From: Pseudomonas putida
GTDB lineage: Bacteria; Pseudomonadota; Gammaproteobacteria; Pseudomonadales; Pseudomonadaceae
Length of the DNA: 64,000 nucleotides
Assembly (NCBI RefSeq): GCF_001941965.1
Contig: NZ_MKZO01000006.1
Location: forward strand, 62,001-126,000
Direction: 5' to 3'
Shown here: positions 37,265 to 45,992 of the stretch, in pieces
Numbering within the stretch: the stretch's first letter is position 1
Layout of the letters: each line of letters begins with the position of its first letter
Translations under genes and position numbers: made by a program
The notes under the pieces: model-generated
Told to the model about the DNA's origin: nothing
The model's database searches: none
Seen by the model: the letters and a program-made list of their open reading frames with translations, nothing else

Positions 37265-38452
37265 ATGCAAGTGATCGACCGCAAGAAGGCCCTGGCGACA
37301 CCGCCGTGGCTGCGTCTGGCGTTTCGTCCGTTCTTTCTTGGTGGCAGCCTGCTGGCGCTGATCGTGGTGCCGATGTGGCTGCTTGCGCTGGGCGGCAAGT
37401 TCGACTGGAGCCCGGCTGGCGGCTGGTTGGCGTGGCATCGGCATGAGTTGCTGTTCGGCTTCGGCCTGGCCATCGTTGCCGGCTTCCTGTTGACCGCCGT
37501 GCAGACCTGGACCGGACAACCGGGGCTGACCGGCAAGCCGCTGGCGGCGCTGGCGTTGCTCTGGCTGGCGGGGCGGCTTGCCTGGCTGGCGGCAGCGCCC
37601 TGGCCGATGCTGATCGTGCTGGAACTGGGTTTTCCGCTGCTGCTGGCGTGGCTGATGGGGCGAACCCTGTGGAAGGTCCGTCAGCAGCGCAATTATCCGC
37701 TGGTGGGGTTGTTGCTGTTGCTGACGCTGGTGGACGCCATCGCCATGGCCGGACTGGTCGCCGGCAACGACGGCTGGCAACGCCAGGGCGTGCTCGGCGG
37801 GCTGTGGCTGGTAGCGGCGATGATGGGCTTGATCGGCGGCCGGGTGATTCCGTTCTTTACCCAGCGCGGGCTGGGGCGCAAGGACATGGTGGCGCCCTGG
37901 GCATGGCTGGACTGGGCGCTGCTCGGTGGTTCGGCGCTGGTTGCGCTGCTGTACGCAGCCGGACCGGCGTTGCTGCCCAATGTGTTGATCGGGATGTTGT
38001 TCGCGGTACTGGCCGTGGGTCACCTGGTTCGCCTGGCTCGCTGGCACGACAGCGGCCTGTGGCGCGTGCCGCTGCTCTGGTCGCTGCACCTGGCCTACGG
38101 CTGGCTGGTGCTGGCGTGCGCAGGTATGGCGCTGTGGCATTTCGGCGTGGCGCTGAATCCGAGCCTGGCGGTGCATTGCCTGACCATCGGCGCCATGGCC
38201 GGGCTGATCCTGGCGATGATTGCCCGGGTCAGTCTTGGGCATACGGGGCGGCCGTTGCAGCCGCCGAAGGGGATGGCGCTGGGCTTTATATTGCTGAATC
38301 TTGCCGGGCTCAGCCGGATCCTGTTGGTGCAGGTGAATCTCCACGCTGGCCTGGGCGTGGCGACGCTGTGCTGGGTGCTGGCCTTTGGGTTGTTTGTCTG
38401 GGGCTATGCGCCAATGCTGCTGAAGGCGAGGGTGGACGGGCATCCGGGCTAG
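37265..38452 (+). CDS. nnrS: NnrS family membrane protein
   Basis: This 395-residue protein has about twelve membrane segments. NnrS marks are LAFRPFFLGGSLLAL at the start, WHRHELLFGFGLAIVAGFLLTA with paired His, GGRVIPFFTQRGLG and HCLTIGAMAGLILAMIARVSLGHTGRPL. NnrS is a heme- and copper-containing membrane protein that protects against nitrosative stress, and its genes are typically under NO-responsive Crp/Fnr regulators. This agrees with the palindrome upstream of the operon. No denitrification enzyme is in the window. Confidence 0.92.
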   Translation: MQVIDRKKALATPPWLRLAFRPFFLGGSLLALIVVPMWLLALGGKFDWSPAGGWLAWHRHELLFGFGLAIVAGFLLTAVQTWTGQPGLTGKPLAALALLWLAGRLAWLAAAPWPMLIVLELGFPLLLAWLMGRTLWKVRQQRNYPLVGLLLLLTLVDAIAMAGLVAGNDGWQRQGVLGGLWLVAAMMGLIGGRVIPFFTQRGLGRKDMVAPWAWLDWALLGGSALVALLYAAGPALLPNVLIGMLFAVLAVGHLVRLARWHDSGLWRVPLLWSLHLAYGWLVLACAGMALWHFGVALNPSLAVHCLTIGAMAGLILAMIARVSLGHTGRPLQPPKGMALGFILLNLAGLSRILLVQVNLHAGLGVATLCWVLAFGLFVWGYAPMLLKARVDGHPG

Positions 38453-38496
38453 CTGGATCGACAACAGGCACTTGCATCCCTGCCAATCTCGAAATA

Positions 38497-38512
38497 CTGT
38501 ATGGATATTCAG
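38497..38512 (+). promoter_or_regulatory. LexA (SOS) box
   Basis: CTGTATGGATATTCAG keeps the CTG-N10-CAG frame and the alternating AT core of the gamma-proteobacterial SOS box (CTGTATATATATACAG). It lies 20 bases before the radical-SAM start codon, so LexA bound there would block transcription. It implies DNA-damage induction of the two genes that follow. Confidence 0.8.
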
Positions 38513-38532
38513 TATTCCGGGAAAGGCTCCCC

Positions 38533-39753
38533 ATGCAACTCATCGCCAAGCTCGGCATCCTCGCCGATGCCGCCAAGTACGACGCCTCGTGCGCCAGCAG
38601 TGGCGCCCCCAAGCGTAGCTCCAAGGGCAGCGACGGGCTTGGTGCGACCAATGGCATGGGCATCTGCCACAGCTACACCCCCGACGGGCGCTGCGTCTCG
38701 CTGCTCAAGGTGCTGCTGACCAACTTCTGCCTGTACGACTGCCAGTACTGCGTCAATCGCCGCTCCAGCAATGTGCCGCGGGCGCGCTTCACGCCGGAAG
38801 AGGTGGTGCGCCTGACCCTGGATTTCTACCGGCGCAACTGCATCAGCGGGCTGTTCCTCAGTTCGGGGATCATCCGCTCGGCGGACTACACCATGGAGCA
38901 ACTGGTCCGTGTGGCCCGGCTGCTGCGCGAGGAGCATGGCTTCCGCGGCTATATCCACCTCAAGACCATTCCCGACGCCGATCCGCTGCTGATCGAGGAA
39001 GCCGGGCGCCTGGCCGACCGTCTCAGCGTCAATATCGAATTGCCCAGCGACGCCAGCCTCAAGCGCCTGGCCCCGGAAAAGCAGGTGGCGACCATCCGCC
39101 AGGCCATGGGCACCATCCACCGCGGCCAGCAGGCGGTGGCCGGCGAGACACGGGCGCCGCGTTTCACCCCGGCCGGGCAGAGCACGCAGATGATCGTCGG
39201 TGCCGACACCTCGGACGACCGCACCATCCTGCGCAATGCCGAGTCGCTGTATCAGGGCTATGGCCTCAAGCGCGTGTACTACTCGGCCTTCAGCCCGATC
39301 CCCGACAGCCCGAACAGCGTGCCCCTGGCCGCGCCGCCGTTGTTGCGCGAGCACCGCCTGTACCAGGCCGACTTCCTGATGCGCGGCTACGGCTACAAGG
39401 CCGGTGAGCTGCTCAACACGTCGAGCAACCTGGACCTGGACATCGACCCCAAGCTGGCCTGGGCGCTGTCCAACCGTGAGGTGTTCCCGGTGGATATCAA
39501 TCGTGCCGAACCGGCCTTGCTCGCGCGAATTCCAGGCATCGGCCTGCGCAGCGTGCAACGCCTGGTGGCGCTGCGGCGCGAGCGGCGGGTGCGCTACGAC
39601 GACCTGATCCATCTGCGCTGCGTGCTGGACAAGGCCCGGCCGTTCATCGTCACCAGCGATTATCGCCCGGCCCTGGCCGATACCCGCAGCGGGCTGTTGC
39701 GGGCGCGCCTGCGTGACCCGGTGGCGCCGGTGCAGATGGGGTTGTGGGGATGA
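38533..39753 (+). CDS. Putative DNA modification/repair radical SAM protein
   Basis: The protein has 406 residues. The radical-SAM cluster motif CxxxCxxC is NFCLYDCQYC (Cys66, 70, 73). Downstream are FLSSGIIRSADYTMEQLV and LKTIPDADP, and near the C-terminus a helix-hairpin-helix DNA-binding element (NRAEPALLARIPGIGLRSVQ). This is the radical-SAM family found linked to uracil-DNA-glycosylase-type proteins. The start at 38533 has GGAAAGG upstream and sits right after an SOS box; the much longer open frame overlaps nnrS in another frame and is spurious. The next gene overlaps by four bases (ATGA). The reaction is unknown, but DNA damage repair is likely. Confidence 0.9.
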   Translation: MQLIAKLGILADAAKYDASCASSGAPKRSSKGSDGLGATNGMGICHSYTPDGRCVSLLKVLLTNFCLYDCQYCVNRRSSNVPRARFTPEEVVRLTLDFYRRNCISGLFLSSGIIRSADYTMEQLVRVARLLREEHGFRGYIHLKTIPDADPLLIEEAGRLADRLSVNIELPSDASLKRLAPEKQVATIRQAMGTIHRGQQAVAGETRAPRFTPAGQSTQMIVGADTSDDRTILRNAESLYQGYGLKRVYYSAFSPIPDSPNSVPLAAPPLLREHRLYQADFLMRGYGYKAGELLNTSSNLDLDIDPKLAWALSNREVFPVDINRAEPALLARIPGIGLRSVQRLVALRRERRVRYDDLIHLRCVLDKARPFIVTSDYRPALADTRSGLLRARLRDPVAPVQMGLWG

Positions 39754-40586
39754 TCGCCCTCGACTGCGACGACCGCTTCGCCACCTGGCGCGACCAGGCG
39801 CGGGTGTTGCTGGGCCATGGCATCGACCCGGCGGAGGTGAATTGGGGGCAGGGGCCGATCCAGGACCTGCTGGCCGTCCCCGAGGGCCTGCCGAGTGGCC
39901 CGGGACCGTTCCGGGCGCGGGTGCCGGCAGAGCTGCTGGCACAGTTGCAACTGGCTGCCCGCTACCGTGGCGAGCAGCGCTGGAACCTGCTCTATGAAGT
40001 GCTCTGGCGAGTGGCCCATGGCGACCGCACGGCAATGCTTGCGGGTGATCGGCTGGGCAGCGAACTGCAACGGCGGATCAAGCAGGTCACCCGTGAGGCG
40101 CACCACCTGCATGCCTTCGTGCGTTTCGTGCCGTTGCCGGCAGCGGTGGCGCAGAGCCTGCAACTGGACCTGGTGGCGTTCCACGAGCCGGCCCACGACA
40201 TTCTCGAAAGCGCCAGCGGGCACTTTGCCGAGCGTTTGGGCAAGCAGCGCTGGTTGATTGCTACTTCGCGGGATGGCATTCGCTACGACGGCAAGGATTT
40301 CGATTACCGCCGCCAGTGTCCGCCTGAATGGCGGCAGTGGGCCGAGCAGGCCGATGACCCGGATGCGGACCTGTGGCTGACCTATTACCGCCATACGTTC
40401 AACCCGGCGCGGGTCAATCCCGATGCCTTGCGCATGCATATGCCGGGGCGCTTCTGGCGGCATCTGCCGGAAGGGCCGTTGATCCCCCGGCTGGTGGGGC
40501 TGGCACGGCAGGGCAAGCAGCGCGACGGGCAGGCCCAGGAAGTGGCGGAGCGGGGTGGGAAAAGGATTTCGGTGGTGACCCGTTAG
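39750..40586 (+). CDS. TIGR03915/DUF4130-like partner of the radical SAM repair protein, without UDG domain
   Basis: The protein has 278 residues from ATG 39750, coupled to the radical-SAM gene. Features are a two-part core with LLYEVLWRVAHGDRTAMLAGD, VTREAHHLHAFVRFVP, FHEPAHDILESASGHFAERLGKQRWLIATSRDG, and a C-terminal WLTYYRHTFNPARVNPDALRMHMPGRFWRHLPE. This is the family usually fused to a UdgX-type uracil-DNA glycosylase of about 200 residues. Here the chain ends after this domain, so the glycosylase is missing or encoded elsewhere. It probably acts together with the radical-SAM protein. Confidence 0.85.
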   Translation: MIALDCDDRFATWRDQARVLLGHGIDPAEVNWGQGPIQDLLAVPEGLPSGPGPFRARVPAELLAQLQLAARYRGEQRWNLLYEVLWRVAHGDRTAMLAGDRLGSELQRRIKQVTREAHHLHAFVRFVPLPAAVAQSLQLDLVAFHEPAHDILESASGHFAERLGKQRWLIATSRDGIRYDGKDFDYRRQCPPEWRQWAEQADDPDADLWLTYYRHTFNPARVNPDALRMHMPGRFWRHLPEGPLIPRLVGLARQGKQRDGQAQEVAERGGKRISVVTR

Positions 40587-40606
40587 TGGGATGTCGTTGC
40601 TGAGGG

Positions 40607-40686
40607 CCTCATCGCTGGCAAGCCAGCTCCCACAGGGTTCTGCAGCGCCGCGGACACTGTGGGAGCTGGCTTGCCAGCGATGAGGT
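40607..40686. repeat. REPIN, GCTGGC-type
   Basis: Arms around 40607-40635 and 40658-40686 are inverted copies with the core GTGGGAGCTGGCTTGCCAGC flanked by CCTCA/TGAGG. It lies between the repair operon and the YafY-type regulator gene. Confidence 0.9.
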
Positions 40687-40739
40687 CCTGAAGGACAACA
40701 GAAAGGCTCTTGATTCAACACGGACATGAGGGACCTCAA

Positions 40740-41441
40740 ATGCACAAAGCCGACCGCCTGTTCCAGCTGGTGAACCTGATCCGCGTGCACCAGCCGATCA
40801 CTGCCGAAACCCTGGCCGAACGGATCGGCGTTTCCGTGCGCTCGATCTATCGCTACATCGACGACCTGTCCCTCAGCGGCGTGCCGGTCTATGGCACCAC
40901 CGGCGTCGGCTACGCCCTCGACGCCGCGTTCGAGATGCCACCACTGCGCCTGAGCCGCATCGAGGTGGATGCCCTGACCCTGGGCATGGAAATGCTCGCC
41001 GGCAGCGCCGACAACGAACTGGCCAGTGCTGCCCGTACCCTGCTGAGCAAGGTCTCGGCCAGCGCGCCGCAACAGGCTGTCGATCCGCAACAGAGCCCGA
41101 TCCGCGCCTTGAACAGCAGCACCGCCACGACCCGCAGCCACCTCAGCGCCCTGCGCCAGGCCATCGAACACAAGCGGGTCGTGCAGATTACCTATACCAG
41201 CCTCGACGGCGCCGTGTCCCGGCGCCTGATCCAGCCCATCGGCCTGTTCTACTGGGGCGGCAAGTGGACCGTCGGCAGTTGGTGCAACACCCGTGCGGCC
41301 TATCGGGATTTTCGCGTCGACCGCATTGCCTCCGTCTTCACCAGCGAAGAACCCTGGCGCGACAGCCCGCAGATCGTCTTGCGCACCTACATGCGCCATC
41401 AATCCAGCGCCGGACGTACTGACAGCACGCTGTCAGGATGA
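40740..41441 (+). CDS. YafY-type transcriptional regulator (HTH + WYL)
   Basis: This 233-residue protein has an N-terminal HTH_11 winged helix (HKADRLFQLVNLIRVHQPIT, then SVRSIYRYIDDL) and a C-terminal WYL-type domain (RRLIQPIGLFYWGGKWTVGSWC, then FRVDRI). WYL domains bind ligands or nucleic acids. The start at 40740 follows GAGGGA closely; ten more residues could be added from 40710. It is followed after 46 bases by a small dimeric-barrel protein, which it probably regulates. Regulator-target pairs of this kind are common in pseudomonads. Confidence 0.88.
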   Translation: MHKADRLFQLVNLIRVHQPITAETLAERIGVSVRSIYRYIDDLSLSGVPVYGTTGVGYALDAAFEMPPLRLSRIEVDALTLGMEMLAGSADNELASAARTLLSKVSASAPQQAVDPQQSPIRALNSSTATTRSHLSALRQAIEHKRVVQITYTSLDGAVSRRLIQPIGLFYWGGKWTVGSWCNTRAAYRDFRVDRIASVFTSEEPWRDSPQIVLRTYMRHQSSAGRTDSTLSG

Positions 41442-41487
41442 CTTGCCGATACTGGGTCTTCCTCAACTCCACGGAAGACTTCCACCC

Positions 41488-41781
41488 ATGTCACACGTAC
41501 TCGAACTCGCGATCTTCACCGTCAAGCCTGAGCACATCGCGCAGATGCCCCAACTGCGCGACGGCCTGCGCGAAACCCTGAAAGCCTTCCCGGGGCTGAT
41601 CGAATACAGCGGTTATTCCCCGATGAATAACGAACGTACTTTCGCCGACCTGGCCAAGTGGCAAAGTTACGAACATGCGGCGGCCGTGGCCAAGGCATTC
41701 AATGAAGGCGACCCATGCTTCGCCGGATATAGGGATGCCATTGAAAGTCTGACTCTGATGAATCATTTCCTGCCGGAATAA
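41488..41781 (+). CDS. Small dimeric alpha/beta-barrel (ABM-like) protein
   Basis: The protein has 97 residues: VLELAIFTVKPEHIAQMPQL, then FPGLIEYSGYSPMNN, ADLAKWQSYEHAAAVAKAF and a C-terminal strand. The beta-alpha-beta ferredoxin-like layout is that of antibiotic-biosynthesis-monooxygenase-like or stress-response barrel proteins. No cofactor site can be seen. GGAAG lies upstream of the start at 41488. It lies directly downstream of the YafY-type regulator on the same strand. Confidence 0.75.
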   Translation: MSHVLELAIFTVKPEHIAQMPQLRDGLRETLKAFPGLIEYSGYSPMNNERTFADLAKWQSYEHAAAVAKAFNEGDPCFAGYRDAIESLTLMNHFLPE

Positions 41782-41797
41782 CAATCCGCGTTTATAT

Positions 41798-41820
41798 GAA
41801 TGGCGCAGTCTGCGCCATTC
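41798..41820 (+). terminator. Hairpin after the ABM-like gene
   Basis: GAATGGCGCA (41798-41807) pairs perfectly with its complement at 41811-41820 around GTC. No T run follows, so it may be a weak terminator or a message-end stabiliser. The rest of the gap to 41998 shows no gene. Confidence 0.5.
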
Positions 41821-41998
41821 CCAACCAGCCGACCAATGGCCCGCAAAGCCGCTGTTAGCAAGGATTCTGGCAGCTAGTATCAACAATCCTGATACTCCAA
41901 TTGCATCTGCTGTTTTCGTGAATATGCAGCCGTACACTCGTTCGTAATCCGGTCACCAACACCGGTCCCCACAACTAAAACAACAGGTGGAGAGACGA

Positions 41999-43348
41999 AT
42001 GAGTCAGGTAGCGTTCGAGGATCTTCCGCTGAGCCGTTTTCATATTCGGACGGTATTCAGCGGAACAGGAGGGCAGTTCAGCGACGGATTCGTGTTGGGC
42101 ATCATCGGCATCGCCGTGAGCATGGCGGCGGGTCCCCTGCAATTGAACGCACTGTGGATGGGATTGCTCGGCGCCGCGTCGCTGGCCGGCCTGTTCCTCG
42201 GCAGCCTGTTCGCCGGTCCCCTGGCCGACAAGTTCGGCCGGCGCACCATCTTTGCCTGGGACATGCTGCTGTTCGCGGTGATCTCCGCATCGCAGTTCTT
42301 CGTTACCTCGCCGGAACAGTTGCTGGCCTTGCGCTTGCTGCTGGGCCTGGTCCTCGGCTTCGACTATGTCGTGTCCAAATCCCTGGTCACCGAGTTCGCC
42401 CCCCGGCGTTATCGCGGGCGTCTGCTCAGCGTGCTGGCGGCGGCCTGGGCGGCGGGTTACGTCGCGGCTTACCTGGTGGGCTTCGCGATTCGCGATATCG
42501 GTCCGGATGCCTGGCGCTTGATGTTGGCCTTGAGTGGCGTGCCGGCCTTGCTGATCCTGCCGCTGCGCATGGGCGTACCGGAGTCGCCGATCTGGCTGAT
42601 GGCCCGTGGTCGCAGTGCCGAAGCCCTGGCGATCATTCATGCCAAGTTCGGTCCCCATGTGACCCTGCCGGCCGCGCCGCCCGCCGCCACGAAGAAGCGC
42701 GGCAGCATCGCCGAGCTGATGAGCAAGCGCTGGCGCCGCAACACCCTGGTCGGGTGCGTGTTCTACACCTGCCAGGTAATCCCATTCTTTGCCCTCGGCA
42801 CCTTCTCGCCACGTGTTCTCGAAGCACTGAACGTGCAGGACAAGTTCGTCGGCGGCCTGGTCTACAACGTGCTGCTGATGCTCGGGGCGCTGCTCGGCCT
42901 GCTGATCATCGACCGGATCTCCCGCCGCGCCTTCCTGGTCGGTACTTTCTATCTCAGCGCCATCGGCCTTGCCGTGCTGGCCTACGCCGGTTTCGGTCCG
43001 CTGGGCACCATCCTCGCCTTCGGCTTCTTCGCCTGTGTCCTGGCGGCGGCGGTGAACCTGGAGTTCGTCTATCCACCGGAGCTGTTCCCGACCCACCTGC
43101 GCGCCTCGGGCATCGGCCTGGCGGTAGCGGCCAGCCGTTTCGGTTCAGCCTTCGCCACCTTCCTCCTGCCGATCGCCGTGCAGCACCTGGGCATCCACAC
43201 CGCCCTGGGCGTGTGCGTCGCGGTGCTGCTGTTCGGCGGGGTGTTCTGCCACCTGTTCGCCCCGGAAACCAGCAAGGAAACCCTGGCCGCCGTCAGCCCG
43301 GAAGGCGAGGGCGAGCCCGCGCCGCTGGCATTCGCCGACACCAAGTAA
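41999..43348 (+). CDS. MFS transporter (sugar/metabolite porter type)
   Basis: This 449-residue protein has twelve membrane spans in two halves separated by a loop near 205-240 (KKRGSIAELMSKRWRR). MFS marks are GPLADKFGRRTIF after span 2 and IDRISRRAF in the second half; FDYVVSKSLVTEFAPRRYRGR and YPPELFPTHLRASGIG are typical of the proton-symport branch. The start ATG follows GGTGGAGAG. It is first in an operon with a LysR gene and aspA, so a C4 amino or dicarboxylic acid such as aspartate, or a precursor, is a reasonable but unproven substrate. Confidence 0.88.
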   Translation: MSQVAFEDLPLSRFHIRTVFSGTGGQFSDGFVLGIIGIAVSMAAGPLQLNALWMGLLGAASLAGLFLGSLFAGPLADKFGRRTIFAWDMLLFAVISASQFFVTSPEQLLALRLLLGLVLGFDYVVSKSLVTEFAPRRYRGRLLSVLAAAWAAGYVAAYLVGFAIRDIGPDAWRLMLALSGVPALLILPLRMGVPESPIWLMARGRSAEALAIIHAKFGPHVTLPAAPPAATKKRGSIAELMSKRWRRNTLVGCVFYTCQVIPFFALGTFSPRVLEALNVQDKFVGGLVYNVLLMLGALLGLLIIDRISRRAFLVGTFYLSAIGLAVLAYAGFGPLGTILAFGFFACVLAAAVNLEFVYPPELFPTHLRASGIGLAVAASRFGSAFATFLLPIAVQHLGIHTALGVCVAVLLFGGVFCHLFAPETSKETLAAVSPEGEGEPAPLAFADTK

Positions 43349-43364
43349 AGAAGAGGACATCCCC

Positions 43365-44354
43365 ATGTCAGCCAGCAAGCTTATCGATATGTACGCGGTG
43401 CAGGTCTTCGTCGCCGTGGCCGAGGAGGGCAGCATGTCGGGGGCGGCCAGCCGCATGGGGATTTCCCAGTCGGGGGTGTCGCAGATGGTCCGGCAACTGG
43501 AGGACGACCTCGGCGTGGTCCTGGTCGATCGCACCACCCGGCCGCTGACCCTGACGCCGTTCGGCCTGGCCCTGCGCAACCGCGGCGCGATCCTCAGCGA
43601 GGAATTGTGCAACCTCAAGGCCCAGGTGCTGGATGCCGGGCGCGGGGTCAAGCCCGACCTGCGCATTGGCCTGGTGGACTCCTTCGCCGCCACCTGCGGT
43701 TCGGCCTTTACCCGGCAGATGCTCGGGCGGGTCACGCAGCTGTCGGTCCGCACCGGCCTCAGCCCGCAACAGGGCGAATCGCTGCTGCGCCGCGACCTCG
43801 ACCTGATCATCACCAGCGACCCGCTGATGGACGCCAACGATGTGGTGCGCTACCGGCTGTTCACCGAGCGCTACTTCGTCATCACCCCGAAGGCGCTCGG
43901 CAAGCCGCTGCACAGCCTCGACGACCTGCGCGCCCTGGCCAATGTCCTGCCGGTGGTGCGTTTCAACCGCCTGTCCCAGGTCGGTCTGCAGATCGAGCGG
44001 CATATGCGCGGGCTAAATGTGCGCATGCCCAACCGCCTGGAGCTGGACAACGCCGACGCCCTGACCGCCATGGTCGCCGACGGCATCGGCTGGGCCGTGA
44101 CCAGCCCCATGTGTTTCCTCCAGGCCTGCACCTGGGTGGAAAACGTCAACGCCCACCTGGTGCCGCCACTGAGCCTGGAGCGCTCGCTGTACCTAGTGGC
44201 CCGTCGCAACGAATACAGCGCCTTCTTCGCCGACGCCTGCGAGACGGCGCGCACCGTCATTCTGGACACCTTCCTGCCGCGGCTGAGCGCCCTGGGCAAG
44301 GGTGTCGAAACCCTGGTAACCATCGATGAGGAAGATTCCCGTGAGTACTTTTGA
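43365..44354 (+). CDS. LysR-family transcriptional regulator
   Basis: This 329-residue protein is slightly longer than the usual 300. The winged helix is clear (VQVFVAVAEEGSMSGAASRMGISQSGVSQMVRQLE region, residues 10-45), followed by an effector domain with DLRIGLVDSFAATCGSAF. Unusually for LysR genes it is transcribed in the same direction as its neighbours, 16 bases behind the MFS gene with a good GAGGA, and its last codons overlap the aspA start. Autoregulation through the operon promoter is therefore likely. Confidence 0.88.
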   Translation: MSASKLIDMYAVQVFVAVAEEGSMSGAASRMGISQSGVSQMVRQLEDDLGVVLVDRTTRPLTLTPFGLALRNRGAILSEELCNLKAQVLDAGRGVKPDLRIGLVDSFAATCGSAFTRQMLGRVTQLSVRTGLSPQQGESLLRRDLDLIITSDPLMDANDVVRYRLFTERYFVITPKALGKPLHSLDDLRALANVLPVVRFNRLSQVGLQIERHMRGLNVRMPNRLELDNADALTAMVADGIGWAVTSPMCFLQACTWVENVNAHLVPPLSLERSLYLVARRNEYSAFFADACETARTVILDTFLPRLSALGKGVETLVTIDEEDSREYF

Positions 44355-45753
44355 GAGCGCCGGCGAGCGGATCGAGCAGGACTACGTCGGCGAAGTGCGG
44401 ATCCCCGCCGGCAAGCTGTACGGCGTCAACACCGTGCGCGGCTTCGACAATCTCAGCGTCTCGCCGCTGAGCATTGCCCACTACCCGGCGTTCCGCGATG
44501 CCTTTGCCCAGTGCAAATGGGCGGCGGCGCTGGCCAACCTGGATTGCGGGGTGATTTCCGGGGCACAGGCCGAAGCCATCGTCCTCGCCTGCCAGGACAT
44601 CATCGCCGGCAACTGCGACGACTCGCTGATCGTCGACCTGCTGGAAGGCTCCGGCGGCACCTCGACCAACATGAACTTCAACGAAGTGGTGGCCAACCGC
44701 GCCCAGCTGTTCATGGGCCATGCTGCCGGCAGCTACGACATCGTCCACCCCAACGACCAGGTCAACGCCTCGCAGTCGACCAACGACGTCTACCCGGCGG
44801 CACTGAAGATCGCCACCCACGCCATGCTCGAGGGCCTGATCGGCGAAGTCCGCCAACTGGCTGCTGAGTTCGACGCCAAGGCCGTGCAGTTCGCCGATAT
44901 CCTCCACCTCGGCCGCACCTGCCTGCAGGACGCCCAGCCGATGCGCCTGGGTCAGCTGTTCTCCGGCTATGCCTCGCTGACTCACCGTCTCGCCGAGGAA
45001 CTGGTCGCGGTACGCGCCAAGCTGCACACCCTGCCACTGGGCGGTACCGCCATTGGTACCGGTTTCGGTGCACCGGCGGCCTATCGTGGCGCGGTGTACC
45101 GCCATCTTGGCGACGTTACCGGCGTCGCCTACCAGGCGCCGGAAAACGCCTTCGACGCCATGCAGAACATGGACGTGTTCTCTCGCGTTTCCGCCGAGTT
45201 GCGCACCTGCGCGGCGGCCCTGGCGAAGATCGCCAGCGACCTGACCAAACTCTCGTCCGGCCCGGTCGCCGGCATCGGCGAGCTGAAACTGCCGGAAGCC
45301 CAGGCCGGTTCCTCGATCATGCCGGGCAAGGTCAACCCGGTGCTGCCGATGGCGATGATCCAGCTCAGCTTCGCGGTGATCGGCAATGATGTCGCCGTGG
45401 CCCAGGCGGTGCAGGCGGGCGAGCTGGAGATCAACCATTTCGAACCGGTGGTGGCTTCGCGGGTGTTCGACAGCATCACCTTGCTCACCCAGGGCATCCA
45501 GCGTTTCCGCGAAAAATGCATCGCCGGTATCCAGGCCGATGAAGCGCGCAATCTCGCGCACCTGACCGATTCGATGGCCGTGGCCACTGCGCTGGTGCCG
45601 CGCCTGGGCTATGCCAGGGTCAGCAAGCTGGCGCGGCAGTCGGTCAATGAAGGCCGCTCGTTGCTGGCGATCATGGCCGAGAGCGGGGTGATGAGCGAAG
45701 CCGAGGCGATGGCGGCGATCGAGAAGGCCTCGCGGCCAGTCTTCGAAAACTGA
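44341..45753 (+). CDS. aspA: Aspartate ammonia-lyase-type enzyme
   Basis: The protein has 470 residues of the aspartase/fumarase superfamily. Landmarks are SGGTSTNMNFNEVVANRA, NDQVNASQSTNDVYPAALKI and the signature loop GSSIMPGKVNPV (323-334), with the catalytic Ser of the SS loop. Aspartase converts L-aspartate to fumarate and ammonia. The start is GTG 44341, with GAGGAA seven bases upstream, inside the end of the LysR gene; ATG 44326 is an alternative without a ribosome site. The MFS-LysR-aspA layout suggests a dedicated amino-acid use operon. A related lyase specificity cannot be excluded. Confidence 0.85.
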   Translation: MSTFESAGERIEQDYVGEVRIPAGKLYGVNTVRGFDNLSVSPLSIAHYPAFRDAFAQCKWAAALANLDCGVISGAQAEAIVLACQDIIAGNCDDSLIVDLLEGSGGTSTNMNFNEVVANRAQLFMGHAAGSYDIVHPNDQVNASQSTNDVYPAALKIATHAMLEGLIGEVRQLAAEFDAKAVQFADILHLGRTCLQDAQPMRLGQLFSGYASLTHRLAEELVAVRAKLHTLPLGGTAIGTGFGAPAAYRGAVYRHLGDVTGVAYQAPENAFDAMQNMDVFSRVSAELRTCAAALAKIASDLTKLSSGPVAGIGELKLPEAQAGSSIMPGKVNPVLPMAMIQLSFAVIGNDVAVAQAVQAGELEINHFEPVVASRVFDSITLLTQGIQRFREKCIAGIQADEARNLAHLTDSMAVATALVPRLGYARVSKLARQSVNEGRSLLAIMAESGVMSEAEAMAAIEKASRPVFEN

Positions 45754-45868
45754 ATCGTTTCACGAGATCGTCATCTGATTCTGTTCAGATGTACGAATTA
45801 CTTTGGCCCCAGCCTCGCGGATTGGTCCCTGCGAGGTGCCGAAGTTCTGGTTGGAAGGCGTTTTCCCG

Positions 45869-45896
45869 AGCACCGCTGATGCGGTGCTTTTTTTTT
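45869..45896 (+). terminator. Rho-independent terminator after aspA
   Basis: AGCACCGC-TGAT-GCGGTGCT followed by a run of eight or nine T residues is a textbook intrinsic terminator. It closes the MFS-LysR-aspA operon. Confidence 0.92.
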
Positions 45897-45992
45897 GCGC
45901 CAGGCCAGGTGCAAACTGATGGCGTCGTACACATCGACAAGCGGATCCATGCCCGGTAGCCTGCCGTCCCGCCGGAAAAGGATGCCGTTGTC

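Noticed and set aside
37648..38532. Upstream extension of the radical SAM frame through nnrS
   Set aside because: The extension reads a second frame of nnrS and would place the SOS box inside the gene; the ATG at 38533 has a ribosome site and starts the family.
45869..45896. Small RNA candidate at the T-rich hairpin
   Set aside because: It is a simple intrinsic terminator right after aspA, and no promoter-like sequence precedes it at sRNA distance.
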